Below, in pieces: positions 21,889-33,774 of a stretch of DNA of 64,000 nt. Within the stretch, counting starts at the first letter, position 1; each line of letters starts with the position of its first letter. The stretch is from Hemileia vastatrix. Taxonomy: Eukaryota; Basidiomycota; Pucciniomycetes; Pucciniales; Zaghouaniaceae. The notes beneath the pieces are model-generated. The model saw nothing but the letters and a program-made list of their open reading frames with translations, had not been told where the DNA came from and made no database searches. The DNA lies in NCBI GenBank assembly GCA_030280995.1, contig JASXTE010000001.1, positions 3,036,001-3,100,000 on the forward strand. Reading direction: 5' to 3'. A program made the position numbers and the translations under genes.

Positions 21889-22931
21889 GCCAGTTTAGAG
21901 TCTTAGTGGACAGTGATAAATTAAAAGATTGAATTGAGTTATCCAAACAAGATTGACATTCCAATTTAAAGTCTTGGTAGACCAAACATATAATCGATTG
22001 CCAGTTTATGGTCTTGGTGGACCAAAGATCGTTTAGGTGCATAAATAACTTGTTAATTTCCTAAGTAAGGCCTAGGCTTGACCAAAGATTGAATAAATTT
22101 GATAATCCAATTTAATATCATAGTGGACCAAACATTTGATCGACAAGTAATCCAGTATAAGGCCATAGTGGTCCAATGAATGTTGAATTATCCTGCAGAT
22201 ATTAATTTTCCAGTTTAAAGTCATAGTGGACTAAACAATGAATGAACTACCAGTTTAAAGTCATGGTGGACCAAACATTTAATCGATAAGAAATCCAGTT
22301 TAAGGTCATGGTGGACCCAACAGCTTGATAACAGTCCAGTTTAAGGTCTTGGTGGACCTAACATTTGATAACACTCCAGTTTAAGGTCATGGTGGACCTA
22401 ACATTTGATTTATATATAAAAAAAATCGTCTCCAAAAATATCCATAAAATCTTGAACATCCTTGAAATTCAGTTTAAAGTCTTGAAGGACTAACAGCTCC
22501 AATATAAAATCTTTAATGAGAGTCTTGAAAATTAGCCAGTTTAAAGTCTTGGAGGACTAACAGATCCAAAATACGTGTAAAAACCTTAAAGAACGTCTTG
22601 AAGAGTAGCCAGTTTAAAGTCTTGGAGGACTAACAGCTCCAATATAAAATTTTTAATGACAGTCTTGAAAATTAGCCAGTTTAAAGTCTTGGAGGACTAA
22701 CAGCTCCGAAATTCGTATAAAACCCTTAAGGAAAGTCTTGAACAGTAGCCAGTTTAAAGTCTTGGAGGACTAACAGATCCAAAATAGGTATAAAAAAACC
22801 TAAAAGAACGTTTTGAACAGTAGCCAGTTTAAAGTCTTGGAGGACTAACAGATCCAAAATAGGTATAAAAAAACCTAAAAGAACGTTTTGAACAGTAGCC
22901 AGTTTAAAGTCTTGGAGGACTAACAGATGTC
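21889..22931 (-). repeat. Array of stem-loop plus TAAACTGG motifs, element B
   Basis: About seventeen copies of a 22-23 bp motif, here seen inverted as CCAGTTTAAAGTC followed by TTGGAGGACT and similar. Copies between 22530 and 22931 form a tandem of roughly 66-76 bp units. Those at 21889-22400 are spaced 40-70 bp with variable linkers. In element sense each is GGTC or AGTC, a CC(A/T)CCAA-like loop, GACC or GACT, then T-N-TAAACTGG. I see no coding role in this stretch. Confidence 0.85.
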
Positions 22932-23040
22932 TTGAAGTAAAATCCCATTGGTATTGAGTTCTCCTAGACCCTGTTTCCTGTCTAAACTAAATGAATAAAG
23001 CTAAAAAGAATGAAAACTAAAAAAAAATAAAACTGAGAAA

Positions 23041-23235
23041 TATAATAATTTTGATTTAATTAATTAATTTATTTTATTTTATTATTTTATTTTTATTTAT
23101 TTTATTATTTTATTTTTATTTATTTATTTTATTTTATTTTATTTTTATTATTTTATTTTTATTTTTTATTTTATTTTATTTTTATTTTTATTTTTTTTTA
23201 TTTTATTTTTTTTATTTAATTTTAATTTTAATTTT
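23041..23235. repeat. TTTTA-rich low-complexity tract in element B
   Basis: About 195 bases almost entirely of T and A in TTTTA and TTTAT units. Element A has the complementary type of tract at the same place in the element (33540-33690), so it is a feature of the family rather than a local accident. Confidence 0.85.
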
Positions 23236-23390
23236 GTTTTTAATTTAAAATAAAAGATTTTAGAAAAGATAGTTTTTGAAATAAAAGTTAAAATATAATT
23301 TTTGAAGAAAGATAAAAGAATTTGAAAAGAAAGATAAAAAAAGTACTAAAATAAAATTTTAAAATAAAATTTTAAAAGATGCCCCCCGGC

Positions 23391-23842
23391 CATTTGATGA
23401 GCCGTACCCTCGACATCATACCCACATCCAAGTGCAACTTGATGTGGTTACACAATTTTTAGAAATTGAAAAGAAAAGAAAATAAATGAAAGTTTTTAGA
23501 AGATAATTTTTATAATGATGATCACTGGGTGGGCTCCCTCCAATTTATAAAAATGATTAGAGACCACCAGTGAGCATCACCTTTACAATAATTCATAATA
23601 TATATTAAAGAAAAGAAATCACAATCTAACATAAAAAAAATCAAAAACAAAATAAAATAAATAAAAAAAATCTTGAATCCGGCGTTGAGAGCGGTGTCTC
23701 TTGATTTGTTCCAGTTTATAGTCTTAGTGGACTTCCTAAAATTAAAAGACAAAGCCAGGATTCAACTAGAAACAGGGAAAATTTTGGAAACGAACATTAT
23801 GGGGTAATTGTGTATAGAGCAGCCAGCCCATCAATTACCCCC
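23391..23842 (-). other. Conserved non-coding block with two strong hairpins, element B
   Basis: This block matches 32965-33420 of element A. One hairpin has 10-bp arms GGGGTAATTG and CAATTACCCC (23801-23810 and 23832-23841). A second is CACATC, CAAGT, GCA, ACTTG, ATGTG at 23423-23446. It lies between the pol stop and the low-complexity tract. It could be an RNA-structure element; function unknown. Confidence 0.6.
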
Positions 23843-24089
23843 ACACTTGCCAATATTAAATTAAGAAGGTTCCCCTGTGAACACTTCTTCCAATAAATTT
23901 AAAAATTTTTCCAACACTATCTTCACCCATATTTTAAGAATTTTTAATTTTGAAAATTTTCAATGAAGGTTTTCTTGCATTTCGTTATGTTTCATCACAG
24001 TTTCGTCGCCCATATGCAGTGTAATGATAGTAAAGTATTTTTGATAAAAATAAGAAGATAGTTTATACTCGTTGCAGAGGAATCCATAA

Positions 24090-24365
24090 AATTTCGTAGA
24101 TATCATAGTTTATCCTCATTTCGGAGGTATAAATTTAATAAAAGTCATTAAAATTGTAGTTTATCCTCATTTCGGAGTTGATAAAATTTAAGAAATTTCA
24201 TAGTTTATCCTCATTGCGGAGGAATCCGTAAAATTTCATCAATATCATAGTTTATCCTCATTGCGGAGGAATCCATAAAGTTTCATTGATATCATAGTTT
24301 ATCCTCATTGTGGAGGATCCATAAATTTAAGAAGTTTCATAGTTTATCCTCATTGCGGAGGAAGA
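24090..24365 (-). repeat. Tandem copies of the CCTCCGCAATGAGG stem-loop after pol, element B
   Basis: Seven or so copies of a roughly 40-57 bp unit containing, in element sense, CCTCCGCAATGAGG then ATAAACTATG. The first copy overlaps the last codons of pol, which read LRNEDKL before the stop. Element A has three copies at 32630-32745. Confidence 0.88.
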
Positions 24366-27300
24366 CTTCGGCACTCCTGGTGCCTCTAGGATAGAACCGT
24401 TTCACTTGATTGGCCGCTACCCTCTTCTTTAATACTACTCCATCCAACTCTTCTAGCACATATGAACCGCCGGAAACTTGCTCCTTGATTTTATACGGTC
24501 CATTCCACCTATCTGCAAACATTTTTCCCCACTGACTTTCCAAACTCCTATTATACACCAGGACCATATCACCTGGGTTCAAAGGTTTCCTTAATCGATG
24601 TGCCAACCGCTCATCCCAATATCTAACTGATTGATTTCGGATCTTCATCATCCGCGAATATGCCTTTTCTAAATATTCTTCTTTCTTTTCTAGCTGCATC
24701 ATTCTTGCACACAATAATTCTTCCGTAGTTTTGACCGTGTCCCAGTCAACTCCAAGATATGATTCAGCTTCTAAATCAACCGGTAAAACTGCTTTCTGTC
24801 CAAAAACAAGTTCATAAGGTGAAAATCCGGTCGTCCTTTTGGCAGTGATTCGATCAGCAAATAAAACTAAAGGTAAATAGTGCCTCCACTTTTCAGCACT
24901 TGTCCCACACATTTTAACTAAAGCATCCTTAATAACTTGATGCCCTCTTTCAACCATGCCTTCAGCTTCAGGATAATATGGGGTTGCTACCCTAACCTTT
25001 GATCCAACTTTCAATACGGCCTCTTTAAACTCTGTCCCAAATTCAGGACCTCCATCTACCGTTACCAACTTCATCACCCCATACCTATATACCCAATTAT
25101 TCAAAAAAAAATTCTGCCACATTTTTGGCAGTTAAATTAATAAGAGGCGCTGCCTCTACCCAACCAGATAAATCATCTCTGGCCACAATTAAATATTTAT
25201 ACCGTCCCTCTTTTATATGAACGGCATCTAAACTAACTCTCCCAAAGAGCGTATATTCACCGGTCGCGCGTCCAGGTTCTTTTGGCCTTAAATAACTTCG
25301 TCTTTGACATTCTTCGCATGACTGAACCCACTGTTTAACAGCCATCTTCATGCCAGGCCACCAAAATCGATCAGAAATTCTTCTAAACGTTTCTCCAACG
25401 CCTCTATGCCCGAGATCTTCATGCAGTGATTTCAAAACTAATTCTTGCCCCTTCTGTTGAGTTATAACTACTTGAGGATTTGGATACCTCCTCCTCATTA
25501 AACGTCAACCAGATAGGTAAAACGTAGATGACTTCCTCTTGATAGCCACCCATTCATCGTCTTCACAATCTTCTGGCCTCTCTAAAGTCAACAAATATTT
25601 GACTAACAAAAAATAAAAACCAGTCTGACCCCAGACTTCATCTTGAAAATCGATTAATATAACATCAATAGGGACTTCTCTATCACCAATATCACCTGCA
25701 CATGAATGAGCCAATAATAGTTGACCCCTAAATAAATTTTTAATTGAGCTATGTCGACGTTTTTCTTCTAAACCTTTGGATCCTTCGAAAACCGTATTTG
25801 AAAATACCTCTTTCTCTTTATCCACCTTTTTATTTAAATTCTCTAATTCTCCAACATATACACCATTCCTTAATTTACTACTATCCCACACTACCAAACC
25901 ATCTTCCTCTACATACACCACATCTTCTTCTACCTCCTCTCTGCCGAATTTATCTACACCTTTTCCAACGCCTTTATTAACATAAAAACTATTTTCCAGT
26001 TTATCCTCTTGGTGGAGGTCATCATCATCATAATCTAAACACAATAGTCCTGCCAGTTTAACCTCATGGGGGAGGTATGGAAAGTCTTCAGCTCCTTTAG
26101 TGCTGGCTTTGATAATAGGTATATCTTCATCGAACTCTTCTGAGTCTGAATCTTCTTCAGTGGGTGGTCTCCTTGATAAACCATCCGGCATAGTAAAAGT
26201 CTTGCCAGGCTTATGAACTAAATCAAACGAAAAATGTTGAATAAAAGCTACCCATCTCGTCATGGGTGCGTTCGGTAAACTTGGGGAATTAATCATCTGG
26301 ATTAACGATTTCGCATCCACTTGCAACTCAAAATGTTGCCCCCACAAAATATGCTGAAGTTTCTTCAGTATTTTTGCCACACCACATAATTCCAATTTTG
26401 GTTGAGAATATCTTGATTCGACCTCAGTAAATACTACAGATTCATACCTAACTGGCCTGATGTAACCAGCTTTATCCATCTGAGACAAAACCGCCCCAGC
26501 TGCAACCTGACTTGAATCAACTGCTAAATAAATTCTACCAGCATCTTTTCCATAATCCAACTTGTGCAGGACTAAATCCTTCCCCACAACCTCCTTCAAC
26601 TTCACAAACGCCTTCTCACACTCTTCATCCCACTCCCAGTCTGCATCCTTTCTTGTTAACCGTCTCAATGGAGCTGCCAATGAAGAAAAGTCCTTAATAA
26701 ACATTCTAACATATACACAAACGCCTAAAAACCCTCTAACTTCGGTCGTATTCTTGGGTCTTGGCCAGGACTGAATTTTGTTAACTTTCTTCTTGGACAT
26801 AATCCTACCCTCTCTACATACCACATGGCCTAATATTTCTAAGGCTGGCACACAACAGGAAAATTTTGAACCTGAAATAGTTAAACCAGCCTCTTCAATT
26901 TGAAACAAGATTCTTTCTAAAGTAATTGCAAACTCCCAAATGAATTTGCGTATCCCGGGATTCTCTTCCAACACCTGGTTATCATAGTCGGTTGTTGGTC
27001 CCTTAATTCCTCCATCATCTATAAAGATTCCAGCGCATTGTGGAATTTCGTCTTGAAGGATCCAAGCCATCTGAGCTTGATAAACTGCAACCGAATTTGT
27101 TGCACCTTGAGGTAATCTTGTTAACTGTAAACGTCCAAGTGGCGTATCGAATGTAGTGAGAGGCCTTGAGTCCGGATGTAACTCTCTCTCATCATATCCA
27201 CCCATAATATCTCCCAAACCATAGCACACTCTCCCTGCAAACGCTTCAACAAACTCTTCAGCACTAGGCGGTATCCCAGCATCCTTTATTGTAACCCTAT

Positions 27301-28435
27301 TTAACTCCCTAAGATCATGAACAACTCTAAGCTTGCCATTCGGTTTCTTGATACAAAATACCGGACTAGAATAACTTGACGTTGATTGCTCATACAGTCC
27401 AGTGCGTATCCGTTCTCTGACAACTTCAATATAGGCTTCTTTTAATGCAGCCGGAATAGGAATCGGTTTCTGCTGCCACGGTTCATGACATACCACAGGA
27501 ATCTTGTAAGGCTCCCCATAGGAATGCTTCAACACACCCCTCTCCTCTTCTACAAAAGCAATGGCCTTCTCTCGCTTGACCATCACATCCAACAACAACT
27601 TCTTCTCTTCTCCAGACAACCAACCATCAGGTCCAAAATTAACAACACCCAGTCTCTCAAAAGTGATTCTTGACGTCTCAGAAAATTCAGGCGGATTCTT
27701 TACCAAAGGACTTTCATAAGGATCTCTTGATAACCTTGGTCTTCTCAAAGGTGGATTTAATTCAGCAGGTAGCGGTTCATTAATAGGTCGTACTTTATTT
27801 GCTACTTTCTTATATTTGGCTGCGTCCACATCTAAATTAACTTGAGGTAAAACATTTTCTTTTGTTTCGCCATTAAAACTTTCATCAAATGAATCTTCTT
27901 CATCGCCAGAATCAGAATAAGAAAAATTAGAAAAATATTTTATTTCATTATTAAATTTTACCCTTTTCTCCTTTCCCTCGTCTAATTTATAAACAGATTT
28001 TCCAACACCTTTGCTTCCCTTATCCAACATTAAATCACCTGTAAAGAAAGTTGGCAGTTTAACCTCTTGTTGGAGGACCGGAATTGAATTTTCACAAAAA
28101 TTATTTTTTTGAGTTTTAATTATACTGAGATTTTTAATTTGGTTTTGATGAGATTTTCGCAGTTTACCCTCTTGCTGGAGGTCCATAAACATACCCTTCC
28201 AATTTTTATCCAACCTAATTTGGCCCATTTCGCCTTTTTCACCGTTTTTAAAATTAATAGAAAAACCGGGTAAATCCAATAAACATTTAGAAAAGTCCAA
28301 AACGTATTTGCACTCCAAAGTAATATTAACAGAAAATAATTGAGAATCCACTTGAATTATCTCCAAGTGAGCTGACCTATTGCAATCCGGGATCTCATCC
28401 TGAGGAGAGATTACAACATTAGAGCGATCAGCCCC
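24337..28435 (-). pseudogene. Element B pol (RT, RNase H, integrase), broken in two places
   Basis: It is colinear with A's pol but with a short linker (two repeat units) and no B-type interruption, so the integrase C-terminus is complete. RT carries AGIFIDDGG. RNase H, the HHCC zinc domain and the D-D-E core are present, and the GPY/F-like module (RWNGPYKIKEQV) ends near 24400. Lesions are a TGA at 25507-25505 where A has CGA (a C-to-T change), and a run of nine T, in element sense, at 25111-25103 where A has eight, shifting the frame in integrase. The reading frame is otherwise open from 28435. It would be made by -1 frameshifting from gag. Confidence 0.93.
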
Positions 28436-28437
28436 TG

Positions 28438-31047
28438 CTACCCCAAAAAATGAGGGCTTTCATCCCTTTCCAACAAACATAATTCACCAGAAGCCGTCCG
28501 TTTAATATGCCGCTTCTTGGTGCAAACACAACACTGGCACAGAGTAGTAATCCCTGGCCGTGTTTCCCAACCTTCATCTCCAGGAGGCGCTAACCGCATA
28601 TGTAACCTCCGCATATCTTCACCAGTGATCTCCAAACTAATCCCCATGCCAGCTTGATACCCTATCCTGGCCTCAAAATCCATCAAAAAAGGACCACCAA
28701 GAACAGTTTTGACTGCTCCTCTGGCCACATAAAAGTGAACCTTACCAACAGATCCACCAATGCCTAACCTGACATGCTCAGCTGTACCCATCAGCTCTGT
28801 TGCATGCCCTCCAATACCTCTGAGGTTTCCCCCAGTTCCACTTTTAATTGGCAAGCCTATACTCGTCGCTTGCTCCAATGAAATTAAATTAATTTGAGAC
28901 CCTGAATCGACCAAGGCCTTTACTTCTTTACCGTTAAGAGTTACCACCAGGTAACCCAGGGGAGCGGAAAAATGTGTATCTACATCTTCCCCAAACTTTT
29001 CAGCATTTTCACAAATATATTCCACCTCTCCAGTGGAAACCCGACGCCTCGTCAAATGCTTCTTTTGCTTTTCAGCAAGCGCCGGACTAATTGTAAATAA
29101 CTCCCCCAAAGATAAGGGAATCTGAAGTTGATTCACCCTATTCAAAACTGCGTCCATCGCATTAGCTTGACCGGAAACTACTGGCCGCTCATACTGGACC
29201 TTTGATTTAACAACCTTGGCCCTGGGTACCTCTTGAGGTCCAACCGAGCCATCTTCACCTCCCATAATAACATCTTCACTTTCTATAACCCTAACTCCGT
29301 CACCAGCTTCTTGCACTAATCCTGATCCATCGCTAGTCCTTCTTACACCCTCCATTGGGATGGGACCGCTAAAACTTGGTCTGGGTAGAGACGCCAACGG
29401 TACGTCCTCCTCAGAATCCGAATCATCATCTGGCATAGGCTCACCATTTAAATCAAACTTGCCATAACTAGGGGGCCCCATATCAGCAATCCCCTTCTGC
29501 ATTTTATATAATTCGTCCTTAGAGTAAGGGTTCAATTTGTTGGCGGCAGTTTGAGCACTAGAATTCTTGTCCTTAGAGTAAGGGTTCACTTTGTTATTGG
29601 CCTTGCCAGGATTAGCCCTCAATTGGCTCTGAATGCTACTTTTCGCCTTAGTAGCAGCTGCTCTTCTAGCAGCATTAACATCGTATTCGCCAGCCATACA
29701 GCTACCCTCCACCTGGGCAACCGTCGCCAGCTCTAAACCACCAAAAGAAGTAGAAAATGTGGCTTTACTGACCTCTTTCTCCTTGCCCTTGTCAGCTTTA
29801 CCACCATTACCGTTACCATTTTTGCCACTCTTGGCATTAACATCTTCATCCGTCACCTCTTCAAATCTGGCTCTCCTTTCAGCCGTTAAACTTCTTCTGA
29901 CCAAATCAGAAGGAGACTGTCCATCACTGGGCTTGATGAACGAACCATCGGGAAATTTATAAACTTTACCATCAAATAAAACTCGCCCAGCATCCATATC
30001 CTTATCAAGAGCAAAACAAACTGTTGCTCTGTGACCCCTCCTATTGCAATAGGAGCACACCTTTGGCTCATCATAGCCACCTCTATATCCATTACCACCA
30101 TTCCCACCATTTCTCCCATTGCCTGGGAAGCGGTTACCGTTGTTATTGCCATTATAATTTCGACGTTCATAACCTCTGGACTGATAAGAAGTCGACGTCG
30201 ACAAAGAAGCGATTGGGGCCTTATTGGCCTTCTGGGTTTCTTGAACAAATATTTTTAATTGTTTTGTTAAATCGGCCAGGTGATCGACCATCTTATTATC
30301 TACATTACCCTCAACTTTAGCAGCAGGTAATCCCATTTGAGCCTTCTTGGCCTCCTGGGCTTTGACCATAATATCGTTATTTTCGGCCAAAACTTCGCTA
30401 ACCTTGCTAACATATTGAGTGCAAGACTCTTGATATTTGTCCAACGCCAATAACTTGAGATGGGCCTGAATGTTCTCTTTGATAACCTCCAGAGCCGGCA
30501 GTTTCTGCTCACCATTAGGCAGTTCCTTCATCAAATCTTTTCTTGAAAGATCCTTCAAGACGTCCATTCGAATATCCCTGCTGCATGCTGACCAAAACAA
30601 ATCTTTTGCTTGGTTCTCATGCACTAACTCGTCCACCAGTATGAGATATTCCACCACTTCATCAAACTGAACACAGAGCTTTTTGAAGTCAGCCATAGAA
30701 GAAACACCACCTTTTGCTTGCCAGTCTCCAACAATTTTATTGAGGTCCATCATAGTAAACCTAACACCCCATCTATCAATCATAGCTTTAGAAAGCTTAA
30801 CCCAATCCTTGTCCTTGAATGCCTGCATAGCAATAACCTCTTTTTCCACCTCCCTATCGGCAATAAAAAATCTAACTTGCTTCACCATGTCCACATGAGA
30901 AGCACCGTCAACAGCAGCAGCAGCTTCATACCTGCTAATGAACCATTTAACCTCCTCCCCATCAAACTTTGGGCCATCCCAAGAAACAATTCTAACTGAG
31001 GGAGTAAGAGGGTTAGAAGATCCAGAAGCAACAGCAGAAGAAGACAT
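28438..31047 (-). CDS. Gag-protease polyprotein of element B
   Basis: 869 codons, intact, differing from the gag-protease of A at only a small number of residues (for example KFDGEE for KIDGEE near the start, SKNGNG for SENGNG later). The CCHC knuckle CSYCNRRGHRATVC and the protease motif VKALVDSGSQINLIS are both preserved. The stop TAG follows the TTTTTTG heptamer as in A. Because pol is broken while gag-protease is intact in both copies, these elements could still supply Gag particles. Confidence 0.93.
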   Translation of the reverse strand: MSSSAVASGSSNPLTPSVRIVSWDGPKFDGEEVKWFISRYEAAAAVDGASHVDMVKQVRFFIADREVEKEVIAMQAFKDKDWVKLSKAMIDRWGVRFTMMDLNKIVGDWQAKGGVSSMADFKKLCVQFDEVVEYLILVDELVHENQAKDLFWSACSRDIRMDVLKDLSRKDLMKELPNGEQKLPALEVIKENIQAHLKLLALDKYQESCTQYVSKVSEVLAENNDIMVKAQEAKKAQMGLPAAKVEGNVDNKMVDHLADLTKQLKIFVQETQKANKAPIASLSTSTSYQSRGYERRNYNGNNNGNRFPGNGRNGGNGGNGYRGGYDEPKVCSYCNRRGHRATVCFALDKDMDAGRVLFDGKVYKFPDGSFIKPSDGQSPSDLVRRSLTAERRARFEEVTDEDVNAKSGKNGNGNGGKADKGKEKEVSKATFSTSFGGLELATVAQVEGSCMAGEYDVNAARRAAATKAKSSIQSQLRANPGKANNKVNPYSKDKNSSAQTAANKLNPYSKDELYKMQKGIADMGPPSYGKFDLNGEPMPDDDSDSEEDVPLASLPRPSFSGPIPMEGVRRTSDGSGLVQEAGDGVRVIESEDVIMGGEDGSVGPQEVPRAKVVKSKVQYERPVVSGQANAMDAVLNRVNQLQIPLSLGELFTISPALAEKQKKHLTRRRVSTGEVEYICENAEKFGEDVDTHFSAPLGYLVVTLNGKEVKALVDSGSQINLISLEQATSIGLPIKSGTGGNLRGIGGHATELMGTAEHVRLGIGGSVGKVHFYVARGAVKTVLGGPFLMDFEARIGYQAGMGISLEITGEDMRRLHMRLAPPGDEGWETRPGITTLCQCCVCTKKRHIKRTASGELCLLERDESPHFLG

Positions 31048-31205
31048 CCCAATAAGTAAAGAAAAGCGTTAACAATCGATAAAATAACAAGCCTCTTTCA
31101 GGCCAATAACAAAAATCCAATTAGAGTTCCAGAAAATAAGCCTCTTGCAGGCTAATAACGTTCTTGATCCAAGTAAGTCTTTTAAAGAAAGCTAGAGAAA
31201 TCGAA

Positions 31206-31222
31206 CCCCACGTTGGGCGCCA
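31206..31222 (-). other. Primer-binding site of element B
   Basis: CCCCACGTTGGGCGCCA on the + strand, the inverse of the site in A, with the same two-base spacer to the LTR at 31225. Confidence 0.85.
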
Positions 31223-31224
31223 AC

Positions 31225-32382
31225 TATGGTAAGGTAAACTCTTACAGTCGCCTTGCTGTAAGCAGAATCCGGAGGAGATATGTGGATTTAGCTGAAAACC
31301 CCGTCCTTCCAATAAAATAACAAAATGGGAACTCTAAATCACTAAGCTAACTAATCTACTTGGATCTGATTGATAAAAATAATGAAACTCTAAAATAATT
31401 AACGCTTATTGAGATTTGAATAAAAGTGGCTGTTGATAAAAGAAATACTGATAACAACAATTAAGGTGTACCAGTGAAAGATCTGAAAAGATTGACTTTT
31501 ATGTTTTTATAATAATTTGAGTTTTTATGAGACAGCAATAATCAAGTCCCAGTGTTGAAGACCTTTCTAAAGATACCCTGTATGAAGTGTTATTTAAACT
31601 GTTGAATTGTATTTCTAAAATGTTATGTAAAAAATAATAATGTTATAAGGGTATTACAAGTTATTTTAATTTGTTGAGTAATAAAAAATGAGACTGTGGT
31701 AGTTAATGATTAAGCTGAATGATGTGTCCCCCCTCTCAATTTCGAGTTTGAGAAGCGCTTAAGTATTCCTAGTCACGTGCCTAAATTTTCCCCTACAGAG
31801 CTCTTCCAGAGTCAATCCGGAGCCCGTACGGAGTCCTACGGAGCCGAAGCGGAGTCCGAACGGAGTTCGTACGGAGTCGAAGCGGAGTCCGAACGGAGTC
31901 CGTCCGGACTTCCGGACTCAATTAGAACCTTAAAACTATAATAAAAAATCTAGAAAAATTACACATAATAGAGCTACTTCCCCTTTACATACCAAACTAA
32001 TTTTCGTAGTCTGCGCAGCTCAAATTACCCCGTGAAAATTCATCGAAGTTAAGTAATTTCCGAAAACGTAAATATTTCTATAAAACTTTAAAATTCATTT
32101 AAAAATATAAGAAAAATAGTAAAAATTCTGGGAAAATTTCCCAAGGTTCTTGAGTGACTCGACTTAATACTTATAAATTTTTCAGACCGTAAAAATAAGT
32201 TTTCTCCGTAAAATAAATTGTTTTCGTGTAGGCATTCACTCGTGACCAATTTCTTCATATTTAAAACTCAAATAAATTAAATAAAACCCTTTTATATATA
32301 AAAAAATAATAACGCCAATCTTGCACGCCGTAATAACTCCATTTACATATTTAGGTGCTGTACTAAACTTTAGGCTACCACA
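31225..32382 (-). repeat. 5' LTR of element B
   Basis: 1158 bp, inverted, ending GGCTACCACA before GCGG. It differs from B's 3' LTR and from both A LTRs at several sites, including the CGG/CCG block (31820-31920), where several CCGTACGG units have become CCGAACGG or CGAAGCGG. Confidence 0.93.
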
Positions 32383-32656
32383 GCGGTTGGCACATCGATT
32401 AAGGAAACCTTTGAACCCAGGAGATATGGTCCTGGTGTATAATAGGAGTTTGGAAAGTCAGTGGGGAAAAATGTTTGCAGATAGGTGGAATGGACCGTAT
32501 AAAATCAAGGAGCAAGTTTCCGGCGGTTCATATGTGCTAGAAGAGTTGGATGGAGTAGTATTGAAGAAGAGGGTAGCGGCCGATCAAGTGAAACGGTTCT
32601 ATCCTAGAGGCACCAGGAGTGCCGAAGTCTTCCTCCGCAATGAGGATAAACTATGA
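32383..32656 (+). pseudogene. C-terminal integrase segment of element A, cut off by element B
   Basis: After the GCGG duplication the reading continues RLAHRLRKPLNPGD, then WGKMFADRWNGPYKIKEQV and RVAADQVKRFYPRG, ending LRNEDKL and a TGA at 32654-32656. This is the GPY/F-like domain after the integrase core. It is the missing end of the pol that stops at 20105, which proves B inserted into A. Confidence 0.93.
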
Positions 32657-33720
32657 CATTTATCAAATTTTATGGATTCCTCCGCAATGAGGATAAACTA
32701 TGATATCTACGAAATTTTATGGATTCCTCCGCAACGAGTATAAACTATCTTCTTTTTTTTTATCAAATAATTTACTATCATTACACTGCATATGGGCGAC
32801 GAAACTATGATGAAACTTAACGAAATTCAAGAAGACCTTCTTAGAAATTTTCAAAAACTTAAAATTCTTAAAATATGGTTGAAGATAGTGTTGGAAAACT
32901 TTTTAAAATTTATTGGAAGAAGTGTTCACAGGGGAACCTTCTTAATTTAATATTGGCAAGTGTGGGGGTAATTGATGGGCTGGCTGCTCTATACACAATT
33001 ACCCCATAATGTTCGTTTCCAAAATTTTCCCTTTTTCTAGTTGAATCCTGGCTTTGTCTTTTAATTATAGGAAGTCCACTAAGACTATAAACTGGAACGA
33101 ATCAAGAGACACCGCTCTAAACGCCGGATTCAAGATTTTTTTTATTTTGTTTTTGATTTTTTATGTTAGATTGTGATTTCTTTTCTTTAATATATATTAT
33201 GAATTAATGTAAAGGTGATGCTCACTGGTGGTCTCTAATCATTTTTATAAATTGGAGGGAGCCCACCCAGTGATCATCATTATAAAAATTATCTTCTAAA
33301 AAACTTTCATTTATTTTATTTTCTTTTCAATTTCTCAAAATTGTGTAACCACATCAAGTTGCACTTGGATGTGGGTATGATGTCGAGGGTACGGCTCATC
33401 AAATGGCCGGGGGGCATCTTTTAAAATTTTATTTTAAAAATTTTATTACTTTTTTTATCTTTCTTTTCACATTCGTTTATCTTTCTTTAAAAATTAAATT
33501 TTAACTTTTATTTCAAAACTATCTCTTTTAAATTAAATTAAAAAAAAAAAATAATAATAATAATAAAATAAATAAAAATATAAAATAAAAAATAAAAATA
33601 AAAAAAAAAAAAATAAATAAAAAAATAAATAAATAAATAAATAATAAAAAAATAAAAAATAAAAATAAAATAAAATAAAATAAATAAAAGGTATTTTAGT
33701 TTTAGGTAGTTTAGATGTTT
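32657..33720 (+). other. Non-coding region of A after pol: hairpins, stem-loop motifs, A-rich tract
   Basis: It contains repeated CCTCCGCAATGAGG-type motifs up to 32745, a 10-bp-stem hairpin at 32965-33005, one stem-loop plus TAAACTGG near 33070, the 24-base hairpin at 33350-33373, and an A-rich low-complexity tract at 33540-33690. The hairpins are preserved in B. No open frame of interest. Confidence 0.7.
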
Positions 33721-33774
33721 ATATTTTATTTTTCAAACATTATTCAAGAAAGCTACATACCAGGAAGAACACCA

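Larger units (their letters stand above)
20106..32382 (-). mobile_element. Ty3/Gypsy retrotransposon B, nested in the integrase of A
   Basis: Same family as A, inverted. It is flanked by GCGG at 20102-20105 and 32383-32386. The left boundary cuts A's integrase after the DER codons and the right boundary resumes with RLAHRLRKPLNPGD, exactly the continuation seen uninterrupted in B's own integrase. Right to left: 5' LTR, primer-binding site, gag-protease, pol, non-coding repeats, polypurine tract, 3' LTR. It lacks both antisense genes of A. Its two LTRs differ by substitutions and small deletions (1158 versus 1115 bp). Confidence 0.95.
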
